Assembly: GCA_033558025.1 (NCBI GenBank)
Contig: JAUCEF010000011.1
Location: forward strand, 2,914,001-2,978,000
DNA from: Phytophthora sp. 'mugwort'
Lineage: Eukaryota > Oomycota > Peronosporomycetes > Peronosporales > Peronosporaceae
Direction of reading: 5' to 3'
DNA: 64,000 nt
Shown: positions 51,458 to 61,221 of the stretch, in pieces
How positions within the stretch are numbered: the stretch's first letter is position 1
How the letters are laid out: each line of letters starts with the position of its first letter
The notes under the pieces: model-generated
What the model was told of the DNA's origin: nothing
Seen by the model: the letters and a program-made list of their open reading frames with translations, nothing else
Database searches by the model: none
Translations under genes and position numbers: made by a program

Positions 51458-53187
51458 CTTGCTGAGCAGCTTGATGTCGAGGAATTGCCAGGAGATGACC
51501 TAAACTCACAGTGGCGTTAAAGGGAATGGGTCACCTGAGCCGCACATCAAGGCCACACCGGTATTACTACCAGTTGCAGTGTTTCCCTCCAGAAATCTGT
51601 GCAGCAGACGGGCTTCATTGCTTCTGCCGGGACTTGCTGGCAAGAAGAAGCTTGACGAAGATAGGCCATTATCAGTTTTTTTAAAGGAGGTCGCGGTAAG
51701 AGGAGGGCGAGCACAAAAAAACACAATATGCGGAAATAGCCGAATGCTTTCAGTATTTCGGACTTCTTCATGGAAAAGTGCATTTGGTGTATTCTCGCGA
51801 GCTCAGATGCATGCAACAATGTATACAACATTGTCTACACATTGATAGTAGCGCTGAGTCATTCGCAGAGAATTCAGGGAGTTTTGAAACATTTGACAGA
51901 GTGATACCATGAAACGATCATCAGACGGGCCACACGGTCCACACCGAGGTATATTCTTCCCCTTGACCGCCTTGGTCGCCGCAGCATTCAAAATTCAAAT
52001 GAGAGACAACGAGCGGAGTGGGGAAGACCCTGACCAGGAGCAGTCATCCCGATATTAGGTGCGCCAGTAAGAGCCTGTAGCGGAGTGGTCTCGATAAGTT
52101 GCAGCTTCACGCTGATGTCGAAGGATGATGGGCAAGAGGATTTTAGTCCCATGCTGGAAGTTTTTTCAATTTACCGAAAAAGGCATTCCCATCGCAACTT
52201 GACTCAGTGGTGTTGACGCGCTCACGTCGAGTGGGAAACAGCGCTCACCTGCGCGAGGACGCCATCGCATTAAAGTTTGAGACAGCGAGCTATTTAATAA
52301 TACCAACTCCATAAAGTAGTGGTCAAGACCGCGATTACTTATTTTTCCAGCTTTCACCATATTGGGCCATTATCGCCCCTTTCTTAGCGGGATTGCCTGT
52401 TAAAAATGGCGTAGCACCTACCCCAGGACTCAAAATGTTGTGGCTAACCTCCTAATGCTGGAGTGGCCTGCTCCGGAAAAGAAAGCATACACGTAATCTC
52501 CCGTTCAAACAATTCCCAAGCAACATCATTTGGACACGCTCCGGTGCGCGCCTTGCAGCCAAGAGGCCAAAACGAACATGAAGACGAAGTTTAGGTGAAG
52601 TTGCGAGTTCAAAGCGGCATAATTTGCCAGGGTTGTGGTGCTGGTTAGGTGGTGAAGCAGACGAAGAAAAGGTAACTCCGAGATAAGGTCATTTCTTCGC
52701 ATAGCCCCTTACACACATTTAGTGGCAGCTAACGTGCTCACTTATAGTGGTGCTGTTTCAATTGTGCAACGCTCCAACGTCGAGCAGACTCGACTGCCTT
52801 GCCATTTTGGACAGGAGCGCATCAAGCACGATCATAGTCCTCCATGATTGCACAAGTACTCTCATTTCTTTTAGCTTCCAGATAACAAAAATACATTACA
52901 CTTTAAGGCTAGTAAGCAACCTACTTAGCTACCCTACTTGCTATTTGGGATCGATTTGACCCAACAATTGAGAACGAAGTATCCAATTGGTGTCCAAAAA
53001 AGGTCCATTTTCTCGAAAGTGGGTACCCTGAAAGACCCATTTTAATGTCCAGGAGGAAACTGGTGGACGTCCCGAGACCTCTCTGGGCCGAGTTGGACAT
53101 TTGCAGGACTTTTCCGATGGGGTATATACAAAAAACCCAAATATAACCCGATGAACCAGGTGGTGGTGAGCCACCTACTTCTAGTGA
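51458..53187. other. Region without a supported gene
   Basis: Upstream of the tandem kinase gene, so its promoter and possibly a 5' exon lie in the first few hundred bases. No reading frame shows a domain and no clear repeat was seen. Confidence 0.4.
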
Positions 53188-53260
53188 GCTCATATAGCTC
53201 AGCTGGTTAAGCATCCAGTGTCGGACGGAAGCGGCCAGGGTTCAATCCCCGCGCCGACCA
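53188..53260 (+). repeat. tRNA-derived SINE head or tRNA pseudogene
   Basis: The A box TAGCTCAGCTGGTTAAGC (53195-53212) and B box GGGTTCAATCCC (53238-53249) are spaced exactly as in a 73-base tRNA: the conserved T8 and T54 fall at 53195 and 53241. The D stem (GCT/AGC) forms and a GTC anticodon-like triplet sits at 53220-53222, as in tRNA-Asp. The acceptor stem pairs at only three of seven positions and the anticodon stem is poor, so it is not a working tRNA. tRNA-derived SINEs are known in Phytophthora. Confidence 0.5.
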
Positions 53261-54244
53261 GACCTTTCGGACGATGGATGGGGTTTGGCCGCGAAGGTTG
53301 GGATATCTGGTTTTGTGACTGGACTGGTGGTCTTGGGGACTACTGGGCGCCGTCTCATGGGCTGTAGGCCTGGAAGCACGGTTAGACCCGGTAGTTCTTG
53401 AGACTGCTTGACCGGGCACTTCAGTAGGAGAGATGCGGGTCGTGGTCGAAAGGGGCAAAGCCTCCCAGTCGTCATCTCATGGGATTGTAGGCCTGGTAGT
53501 ACGCGCGGCTCGAGAGTGTGGCGCCGCTCTAGACCTCGATCCAAAGAGTAGTCCAGTGATGTCGTGCATGCCATAACACGCGTAAGCGTCTGTAGCGTGT
53601 CGCGTTCTTCACCCGCCTGTCCGCCAACGTGGGGCCCCGCCTGGGTTCAAAAATCCACACCGCCTTCGGGTACAGCAGACATAAGGCAACGCCCGGTAAG
53701 CGATCGGCAAATGGAGCCGGGAACTTGGTGTATGGGCGTGAAAGTGGTGGAGACTGAAGCCAGTAATGGCCGAGCACGCCGCCGGCGGATTGTAAGACAT
53801 CAGGATGAAGCCTTGAGCTTGTGGCCTTACCTTCGGGCCACAGGCGTCTCTTCCCGGCTACGGTTAACATAGCCGCGGGAAAGGAGCCCCGCTGACGGGT
53901 TTCCACCCTGCGATCGCTTGATCTGCAGCCGTGAAGGGATCCAACGCTCCGGACGTCTCTTCCATGTCGTGGTTCAACATGTCCGCGAGTAAGTAGTCCC
54001 ACTGACGAGCTTCCGTCTCGTGGTCGTTGGGCCATTGTCGTCGAAGGGTGCCGACACAGGTCTCTTAGCTTCCAGAGGAAACGGGTCAGCGCCAATTCAA
54101 AGTCACGTGCCACTTTTCAATCAATTAACCTGGTGTTCACTCCTCGTACAAAGGTAACCGTGTGAGCTCCCATAGGTTGTCGCCTCTAAGCCTGCTGGGG
54201 CAGCTGTAGCTCCAACAGCTGCCCCAGCACCAGTCAATTGCTGG
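53261..54244 (+). repeat. GC-rich non-coding repeat ending in a Helitron-like terminus
   Basis: The stretch between the tRNA-like head and a strong hairpin is GC-rich with no domain-bearing frame (the 194-codon minus frame at 53529-54113 is Arg/Pro-rich and unrecognised). It contains near-repeats of a motif around CTCATGGG(A)CTGTAGGCCTGG (about 53356 and 53478). Its right end has the hairpin and CTGG expected of a Helitron. No replicase or helicase was seen, so it would be non-autonomous. Confidence 0.4.
54193..54244 (+). repeat. Helitron-like 3' terminus (hairpin plus CTGG)
   Basis: A perfect 15-bp stem, TGCTGGGGCAGCTGT (54193-54207) against ACAGCTGCCCCAGCA (54215-54229) with a 7-base loop, is followed after 11 bases by CTGG (54241-54244) and then a T. 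Helitrons end in CTRR preceded by a hairpin 10-12 bases upstream and insert before T. The 5' TC end was not located. Confidence 0.5.
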
Positions 54245-54581
54245 TAGCATGTACACTACAAGGGAGGTGGTCCGCCGAGGCCCTCAAGTCGAGGGCAGAC
54301 ACCGCGCCATAGAGCCAGCGAACTACTGCGGAGATTGCCACAGACACCTCCAAGCCGTGGTTGTACCGGCCGTGACGCTAGTGATCCCTGCTGGTGGGTG
54401 ACCAGCGAAAAAATGGATCTCGATGACGTAACGGTGGTACAGACAAACCCCTCTATAAGGATTGTGTCGGGAGGGCCTCTCTATTCGAATAAAGAGGTAT
54501 TTTTATAGAACGTGTACCATCAGTTTGGTACGCATTGGCATGGATGGTCTTCGTCGCTCACTTCCCCACGCGCCCACAAGA

Positions 54582-56158
54582 TGCCGTCGACCAAGAAACA
54601 TCGCCTGCGCAACTCGTTCTCAAACGACCGGCGTATTCAGATCTGCCAGCACACACGATGTATCCCGCTCTGACGCAGAAAGAGCTTGCGCAGTGGGCCA
54701 AGACAACATTCCGACTCACATGGCGCCCTGGACAAGTTACCATATGCAAAATCCTTAAGTCCAGCAAGAAAATATTGGACGCGACTCCGTTTTCAAAGCT
54801 GGAGTCTAAGAAGGAGCGCCAAATTCGATTCCCTGAGCTGGACACTCACTGCATTGGCTAATTGGGTTTCTTGGTGCGAGAAGCACAACGTAGCAGTGAC
54901 CGGTGATACGATCTAGGTGAAGGCGCAGCGTTTCGCAGAGCTCCTAGGCATCCCAGAACCCCGCAGTGGTCGAACGGATTGCTATACCGCTTCAACACGC
55001 GTCACCGCTTCCAGGGATTCAAGGTGCACGGAGAGAGTGGTTCGGCTCCGGATGTGTGCATCGATGCCTTAAAGCGGAAGCTGAAGAATTATGAGCTTCG
55101 GAACATTTTCAACATGGACGAGTCTGGTTTATTCTTCTCGATGCCGCCTGACCGTTCTATTGCGCGAAAGCGGCTTGCAGGCAGAAAGAAGGACAAAAAA
55201 CGAATTACTATCGCGTTTGCCTGTAATGCAGATGGATCGGAGATGCTCCCACCTCTTTTTGTGGGCAAATCTAGGAAGCCACGGGGCTTCACAAACTTTA
55301 CAGCGACTGAAATCAACTATACCAACAGCCCAAAGGCCTGGATTACTCGTCTAATTTTTTGCAAATGGCTGCGAGAACTTAACTATCGTTCAAGTATCAA
55401 AATCGGAAGTGTCTCCTGCTAATAGACAATGCAACCGTTCACGGAGGTTATAGCGAGGACGAGCTATCGCACATCGAAATTAAAATGTTACCGATAAACA
55501 CAACGAGCAAGTTGCGGCCATTCGACGCAGGAATCATCACGGCGTTCAGACGTCGCTACCACCATCGTCATAAACAGTATGCGTTGGACAAACTAGACGC
55601 TAACGGGCCTTGAAGATCTACAACGTCCCCGTACACCAAGCTATTATGTGGTGCATCGAGTGCTGGAACAGCATGCCAAGCTCGATTTTTGCTAACTGCT
55701 GGAAGCATACTGGAATTCTCGAGCACCATGCCTGTGAGAATTCTCCAGATGAACCTGATGAGGAAGCAATTGTCCATTATTTACGCTCGGTGGTGAGCCG
55801 ATTGAGCCTGAATGAACCGATGACTGTCGAGAACCTACTTAATCCGGAGGAGGTGAACATCATAGCTGAGAAACCAACGAACGAGGGCTTTTGCAACATT
55901 GGCGACGACTCAGACGATGAGGACCAGGTGATCCCTGCTGAAGTCACACCAGCAGAGATGACCGCAGAAGAAATCAAGTTGGATCTCCAATGTATCAGCA
56001 AAGTTATCCCCCGCTGTGATGAAAAGAGCTTGCCGACTGGCGCGCTGCGTGTGCTGCGCGTTCTGCAGAGTGAGTATCGAGAGGAGTTGAGCCGCAAGCA
56101 GGGGCCGCGTCAGCAAATGTCTCTCCTGAGCTATTTTAGGCCGTCCCCAAGCTCGTAG
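54582..56158 (+). pseudogene. pogo/Tigger transposase, broken
   Basis: Starts MPSTKKHRLRNSFSNDRR at 54582. It continues through the psq HTH (LTQKELAQWAKTTFRL), the CENP-B HTH (LANWVSWCEKHNVAVTGDTI to YRFNTRHRFQGFKVHGE) and the DDE core: IFNMDESGLFF, RITIAFACNADGSEMLPPLF, LLIDNATVHGG and FDAGIITAFRRRY. The long C-terminal frame 55610-56158 contains WCIECWNSMPSSIFANCWKHTGI and ends LLSYFRPSPSS. Frame changes near 54650, 54860, 54975, 55420 and 55600 and several stops break it, but all three catalytic Asp contexts are still readable. It is the best-preserved of the six pogo-superfamily copies in the window. Confidence 0.87.
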
Positions 56159-56866
56159 ACTTACTTCACATATTGGTCTTTCTCCATAGTTAAGCACCTC
56201 ACTAAAGGGATATTCTGTTTATTTCATTCCTATATGTTTATAGTGGGGGAGAGGGATATTTGAATGAGGCGTGTATGGAGTGGTCAACTGGGAAACCGAA
56301 AATATTCTTATAAGAGGGAGGTTCCCATAGAAAGGGAGAATATAGAGGAGTTTGTCTGTATCTAACAGGTCTCGTCGACCATTGCAGCAATTGCAGCGGA
56401 GACCGAGAACTGTTTGCGGAACCGAGTCCGAAAACAAATCGACCACGAAAGCGACACGCTGACAATGATTGAGACTCCGCTGCAAACACCAACTAGATGG
56501 GGAGGCTCTTAGCATGAACGCCTTCATCATTATGAGGCAATGGCTCTGAGGGTCTGCTTGTCACTTTTCAGGTAGCGTAGCAGAAGGGATAATTAGTGGA
56601 CCCCAAGGGAAAGTGAAAATTATTCATGCGTCTTACGCTAAAATCAACAATTCTATCAGAAAACAGAAGATCAAATAAAGCTCTACTCGTTAAAGTATTG
56701 GAGACGCTAAGCTTGCAAAAATTGACGACAGTATGCTTAGCGAAAAAAAGCTAACCCGTGAAAAAACACGTGAATTTGCCTTTACCCAAATTATTGCCGA
56801 AACCCACCATACCAAAATGCAGTATAAATCTGGGGATGATTGCTACACATCAATGTTTTGCAAGTC
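56159..56866. other. AT-rich gap between two transposase remnants
   Basis: No gene is recognised. A 103-codon minus frame (56219-56530) has no family features. The stretch probably contains the degraded ends of the two adjacent elements. Confidence 0.4.
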
Positions 56867-58150
56867 CTAGCGCGTGAAGAGCCGACGGTTCACGTCAAGT
56901 GTTTTGCGCCGTTTGCGAGCCTTTGTAGACGACGCAGGAAACACTAAGATCTCCGTCTGCACGATCTCTCTGACTTTGAGCCAGGAGGGCAACTCGAAGT
57001 CCGTGACGCACCCGCCATCTTGAAAGAGCTTGAGCCGACGCTGTTGTTGCGGTAGTGACACTGGCCAGAGCCCACACGCTCTAAAGCCAGCAATCACATT
57101 GGCGGGCTTGTCCATGGTGCCCACGGTCCACGTGGTACTCAACAGTCGAATGGCGGTATGCGCGCGATAGAACTTTCGCCTCCGTTCAGATTGTACTCGT
57201 GCATCACGACGTCGATACTGACATTGAGAGGCTTGAATAGGGCCACGTCCAGCGGCTGCAGAAGGTGAGTGGCGTTCGCTGGCAGGAATACGAGGATGAT
57301 CTTGAGTTGCACCCCGTCACGCACCACCTCACCATTATAGTGGCCGTTGCATCTGTCGTACACCAGGATCAGCGGTCGCTTGACATTAACTGGCACGGCG
57401 TCCGAAAAGTGGCGGAGCCATCGAATGAACCCCGCGCTATTCATGGACCCACGAGGAGCGGTCGTGACAACGGCGCCAGGGACATCGCGCTCGTCCAACA
57501 TGTCGTGATGACGCGTTCGCCGGGTAAAATGTACAGCGGTGGGTAGACAAATCCCGCTTCTGACACGCACGCGACGACAGTGAGGTGGAAGTTGCTCTGG
57601 GCAGACTTGCTCCACGCGTTCCGCGAGCCCTTGACCACAATCACCGTCGTCTGCCTGCTTTTCTGGGAAAATCCCGTCTCATCCATGTTGAACACTCGAT
57701 CCGGACTTGCATTGCGCTCAATGATGTGCTTCATGTACTCGATGAAGAACTCCCGAAGACTCTCAATGGTGACTTCATTCCGAGCACGCTTGATCACTTG
57801 GCTGTCGCGTTGCGACAGATCCGGATGGAGCTTAAGAAAGCACGAAACCCACATTATCGTGAGGAAACATGCACTTTGCGTCACACCGTACTTGGCTTGG
57901 TACATGACGTTTGCCTTCGTTAACACCGCCGCACGGTTCACCGGCAGCCCGTTCTTCTGCATTCCGACCACCCAGTCGTGGAGGTCGCTCTTCAGCTCTT
58001 CTCCCAGAACTGGCGGCGGTCCAGGCTTTCGCAGTGCCACATCGTTCTTGAGCAGTTTGGCTCGTACCGTATCGTTCGATCTGAAACGTCAGGATACTCC
58101 TCTCAAACGCGGCCCATCTTGGCGCCCGAAGCATACGCAAACGCAGCAGC
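56867..58150 (-). pseudogene. pogo/Jerky-type transposase, lightly broken
   Basis: Minus-strand copy. A degraded N-terminal HTH (58150-58040) leads to VLGEELKSDLHDWVVGMQKNGLPVNRAAVL, a CENP-B-type HTH, then the DDE core: RVFNMDETGFSQKSRQ, HLTVVACVSEAGFVYPPLYILPG, LILVYDRCNGHYNGEVV and LPANATHLLQPLDVALFKPL. The second block LVYDRCNGHY keeps the Asp but replaces the usual Asn-Ser-Ser context. A single frameshift near 57500 separates two long frames (57441-58040 and 57139-57615). A stop at 57139 and a shift precede the C-terminus, which runs to 56867. It resembles the remnant at 12579-13820 in order and motifs. Confidence 0.85.
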
Positions 58151-58735
58151 ATAGATGCCTTCTACTGAATAACGCTTCCGTCCTGTGAGTGACCTTGTGG
58201 CCTTTGCGTTCTCCCCCTGTGCCGCAGGCTTCCTCCCTCGATGTGGTGACTATGTCTTTACTGCAAGGGAGAAGGAGAAGTCCAGCCTCGTTGTGTGGTG
58301 TGACACAGCAATAAACTGGGTAAATTAGGTGTCAGCCAATTACAGCATCTCCAGCGCCTAATTACGAAGTTTGATTGGCAGATATATGTTTTGGCAATAA
58401 TCTTGGTAATCGAACAGTTACGATACGTTAATCTTATACTCGACGATAATCTCTCTCGACTAGAGTCGACTATCAAGGTTTGCTGGTAAAGACACGATGT
58501 TTATCTCGGTTTTTCTTGGTCGAATACTTAATGAAGTGGGCAAGCTCGTTCTTTGGCTCTAGCCGCTTCAGCGGTTTTGAAACCCCCTTAACCTATAACG
58601 AACGCTCCTTGAGCTTTGGGACTATCGAGAGGCCGCGTCTGGTTAAACTACAGCTGTTGCTGTAGAAGGTTACACCTATTCTCCCCAGTAATAATGTTAA
58701 GGAAAATAAACGACGGTGTACCAGTGTATAGTACT
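58151..58735. other. Region without a supported gene
   Basis: No domain is recognised. The 61-codon plus frame at 58480-58665 is protein-like (KWASSFFGSSRFSG) but too short to assign. Confidence 0.35.
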
Positions 58736-58969
58736 CTCGTGGCTCTAGACGGTGGGTTCCCAGAGAAAGGGTACCTTAGTCTCGAGTACTACTCGGGTGC
58801 TGACAAGGGCTGTGGCCCCGTGTGGCCTACGCGCCGAGAACTGGCGGCTAACACGCTCTGCGGGTTGCCGGAGAACCTGGCGGCGTTCGATATGCAGATC
58901 GACCCGCTTAGTATGAGGAATCTGGTGCAGCGGCAACAATTATGAAGGAATATTGTGGTACAAAACCTA
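58736..58969 (+). pseudogene. Displaced copy of the LRR/EF-hand gene 3' end
   Basis: Nearly identical to 35421-35655. It encodes GGFPEKGYLSLEYYSGADKG through MRNLVQRQQL and the same stop, plus about 24 bases of 3' untranslated sequence. Differences include FEMQIDS to FDMQIDP and a one-base deletion at the left edge that breaks the upstream frame. The low divergence and reading-frame retention suggest a recent duplication. There is no promoter or upstream exon, so it is a gene fragment. Homology stops just before the Tc1-like sequence present at the parent locus. Confidence 0.9.
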
Positions 58970-59989
58970 AACTATGGTAATTGACCATCACTCTTTTTAA
59001 CTTCAACTACAGAGTGAATATTGATTTGTAGTGGTCATATAGCGATAACAGACACGGAGGTGGCGCGATGACGGACGCAGCATGAACCAGCTCGCTCAAC
59101 TGCAATCCACCCAGTTTTACAGCTGACGACGAGGTGACAAGCTGGTGAACTGTACACGGGGGGGCTTATTCACTCAGCGTCGTTTACATGCTCAGGAACA
59201 AATGCAGTGGGTGACCAACGGCAGAGCAAGAGCGCTTACCGGGTCGCGACGCTACGTTCTGTCAACAGCAGTCAGAAGCGTTTCCCTGAAGCAAGACAGA
59301 GGCGGGCGGGGAGGACCTCGACAAAGGCTCCGCACTACACTACGTACTGTACATGTTGATCTGGCGCGAGCGAAGCTTGCCACTGTTGTGCATGCGCATG
59401 TATTGAACACAATTTTTCAGGCGAAACTTGCGAGTCAAACTGTTTGCACGATCGCCGAAAGGAATTGTCGGCTGGTTTCCCTGTAGCAGAGCGGCCCAGC
59501 CCAAGCAGAATGCGCTCAAAGCTATTGACATCGAAGCGATCGAGGTCGTAGGTGTCGCCACTGACGCCACCGCTGTCTTCGGTCGTCCACAGCATCTGAG
59601 GGGGACTCGTTAGGGAGACTCGTTGTATGCAGTCGAAGTAGCCACAACTGACGATATACCATGCTGTTCGCAGCGATCAAGGAAGTTGCCAATTGGCCAT
59701 CCGAGATGGCTAGCGTTACCGGAGTTTTGCGTGGTCATAAGCGGAGAGACGAGCGGCTCTCGGATCGCTACAAGAACATCTGGTCAGGTGAAAGGACACT
59801 GGCTCCACAAGCTACATGTAAGAACCAGACGTGTTACCAGAGCGACTGGCCATTGATAGGGAACGTGCTTACGGTCACTTGTCTTATAATGTATTGGACG
59901 GGCGGGGACGGCATGAATCTTATCAAGCTGAGCGCACGCGCTTGTCACCTTGATCTCGGATGCACCGACCTGGGCAGCCAGACCAGTAT
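58970..59989. other. Region without a supported gene
   Basis: Several overlapping frames of 60-160 codons occur without any motif. The frame at 59661-60146 runs into the inverted repeat arm that follows. Confidence 0.35.
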
Positions 59990-60112
59990 TAACTCTTCAA
60001 ACTTTGCGAAGACTTTGACCAGGTGTCTTCTGCGTTCTCAGAACCAGCCGGGTACAGGAAGGGTGATAGTTGAGGCAGGCATCAAGAGGAATGCGTTCGG
60101 AGGTGCGTTTGG
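59990..60112 (+). repeat. Left arm of a long inverted repeat
   Basis: The sequence from TATTAACTCTTCAA through TTTGCGAAGACTTTGACCAG and GGCATCAAGAGGAATGCGTT is matched in inverted orientation at 61018-61128. Identity is roughly 85 percent by eye and there is a 10-base indel (GTTCTCAGAA). Confidence 0.75.
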
Positions 60113-61017
60113 GGAAGGCTCTTCTCTACGCAGAGGCATTGTGTAAATTTCGCGCTGGCCGCCTTTGTTGGTCAAAAGCAGTGGGTGACCTTATCCCCTG
60201 TCGATTCATTCAACTTGTCGGCGGCATGTGTGGAAGGGCTAAATTCAACGTGTCGCTTTTACTGGTGAGTGCACATGGCATTCAGGTGGCCTGAGTGGAT
60301 CACATCGAGAACGACTTTTGACAAACAACCCAAATGCACCCACCCGCTGGTGCTCAGGAGAAGTCGAAGACGGACAAGCACGATGCTACGATCGATGGTA
60401 GACCTACATATTGTACATGTACTAAGTGAATGTCAGCCTTTAAAACCGGTACATTTAATATTACTAAAATGGTAAACCTAATCGGCTACGGGAGCTGAGC
60501 AAGATGTGCCATCCAGCACTCAATATTACATGTAGAGGAAATGGGAAAAATCCACAGCTTTTTAAGGACAGCTTTACGGCTTCAGTCCACAGTACTCGCA
60601 TATATATTTTATATGAGCCTTTGCTAAGGTGAGCGGGTGCGAGGGCGTAGCCATAGCAAACCCGTGCCGGATACCGTATTTTACGGAGGCGGGATCATCG
60701 CCGAGCTCCTCAGCGAGCCGCTCAATGTACTCACCCGAACGTATAATTCCCATAGCACGAGTGAAGTGAATAGCGGGGTGGGGTGGGGGGTGGGGTGGCA
60801 ACCGAAGCGCATGGACTGATCCCAGGAATGTTTGGATTGCGCAGCAAGCTGTGGGCTTTTCCACACTCTCTGAACTAAATCTGCAAAGCTATGGATTTTG
60901 TCGGCATCCTGTGGACTATTACCACGTGTCGAAATATACTCAATGCCTATGCGTCGAGAAAAAAAAAAAACGCATAGGATTGAGTATATTTCGACCTGAC
61001 CGCCTTTGCTCCACCCA
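60113..61017. other. Spacer between inverted repeat arms
   Basis: About 900 bases with a minus-strand protein-like stretch (GIIRSGEYIERLAEELGDDP, then KYGIRHGFAMATPSHPLT, about 60757-60575), which looks coding in composition but is not recognised. It also holds a strong hairpin at 60928-60995. The layout, arms facing each other around a small frame, could be a transposon. Confidence 0.4.
60928..60995. repeat. 26-bp hairpin with an A12 loop
   Basis: The arm at 60928-60954 (GTCGAAATATACTCAAT then GCCTATGCGT) and the arm at 60970-60995 (ACGCATAGG then ATTGAGTATATTTCGAC) pair throughout except for one bulged base. The loop is CG-AG followed by a run of A. Near-perfect pairing points to a recent origin, such as a foldback element or an inverted duplication. 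Confidence 0.85.
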
Positions 61018-61128
61018 CACACGCACCTCCAAACGCATTCCTCTTGATGCCGCTCAGCTGTCATCCTCCCTGTATCCGGCTGGCAGAAGACACCTGGTCA
61101 AGGTCTTCGCAAAGTTGAAGAGTTAATG
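61018..61128 (-). repeat. Right arm of a long inverted repeat
   Basis: Inverted match to 59990-60112. On the minus strand it reads TTAACTCTTCAACTTTGCG through GGCATCAAGAGGAATGCGTT. Confidence 0.75.
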
Positions 61129-61221
61129 CCAGTGTTGACGTTTTACGTGCCTTTTTTTTTACTTAATTTAAGCGGAAACCCCTGTAAAGAAGTAATAAGC
61201 CGATTATAAACATGGAAATAG

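Noticed and set aside
53529..54113. 194-codon minus frame
   Set aside because: It lies in a non-coding GC-rich repeat and is Arg/Pro/Leu-rich without any domain.
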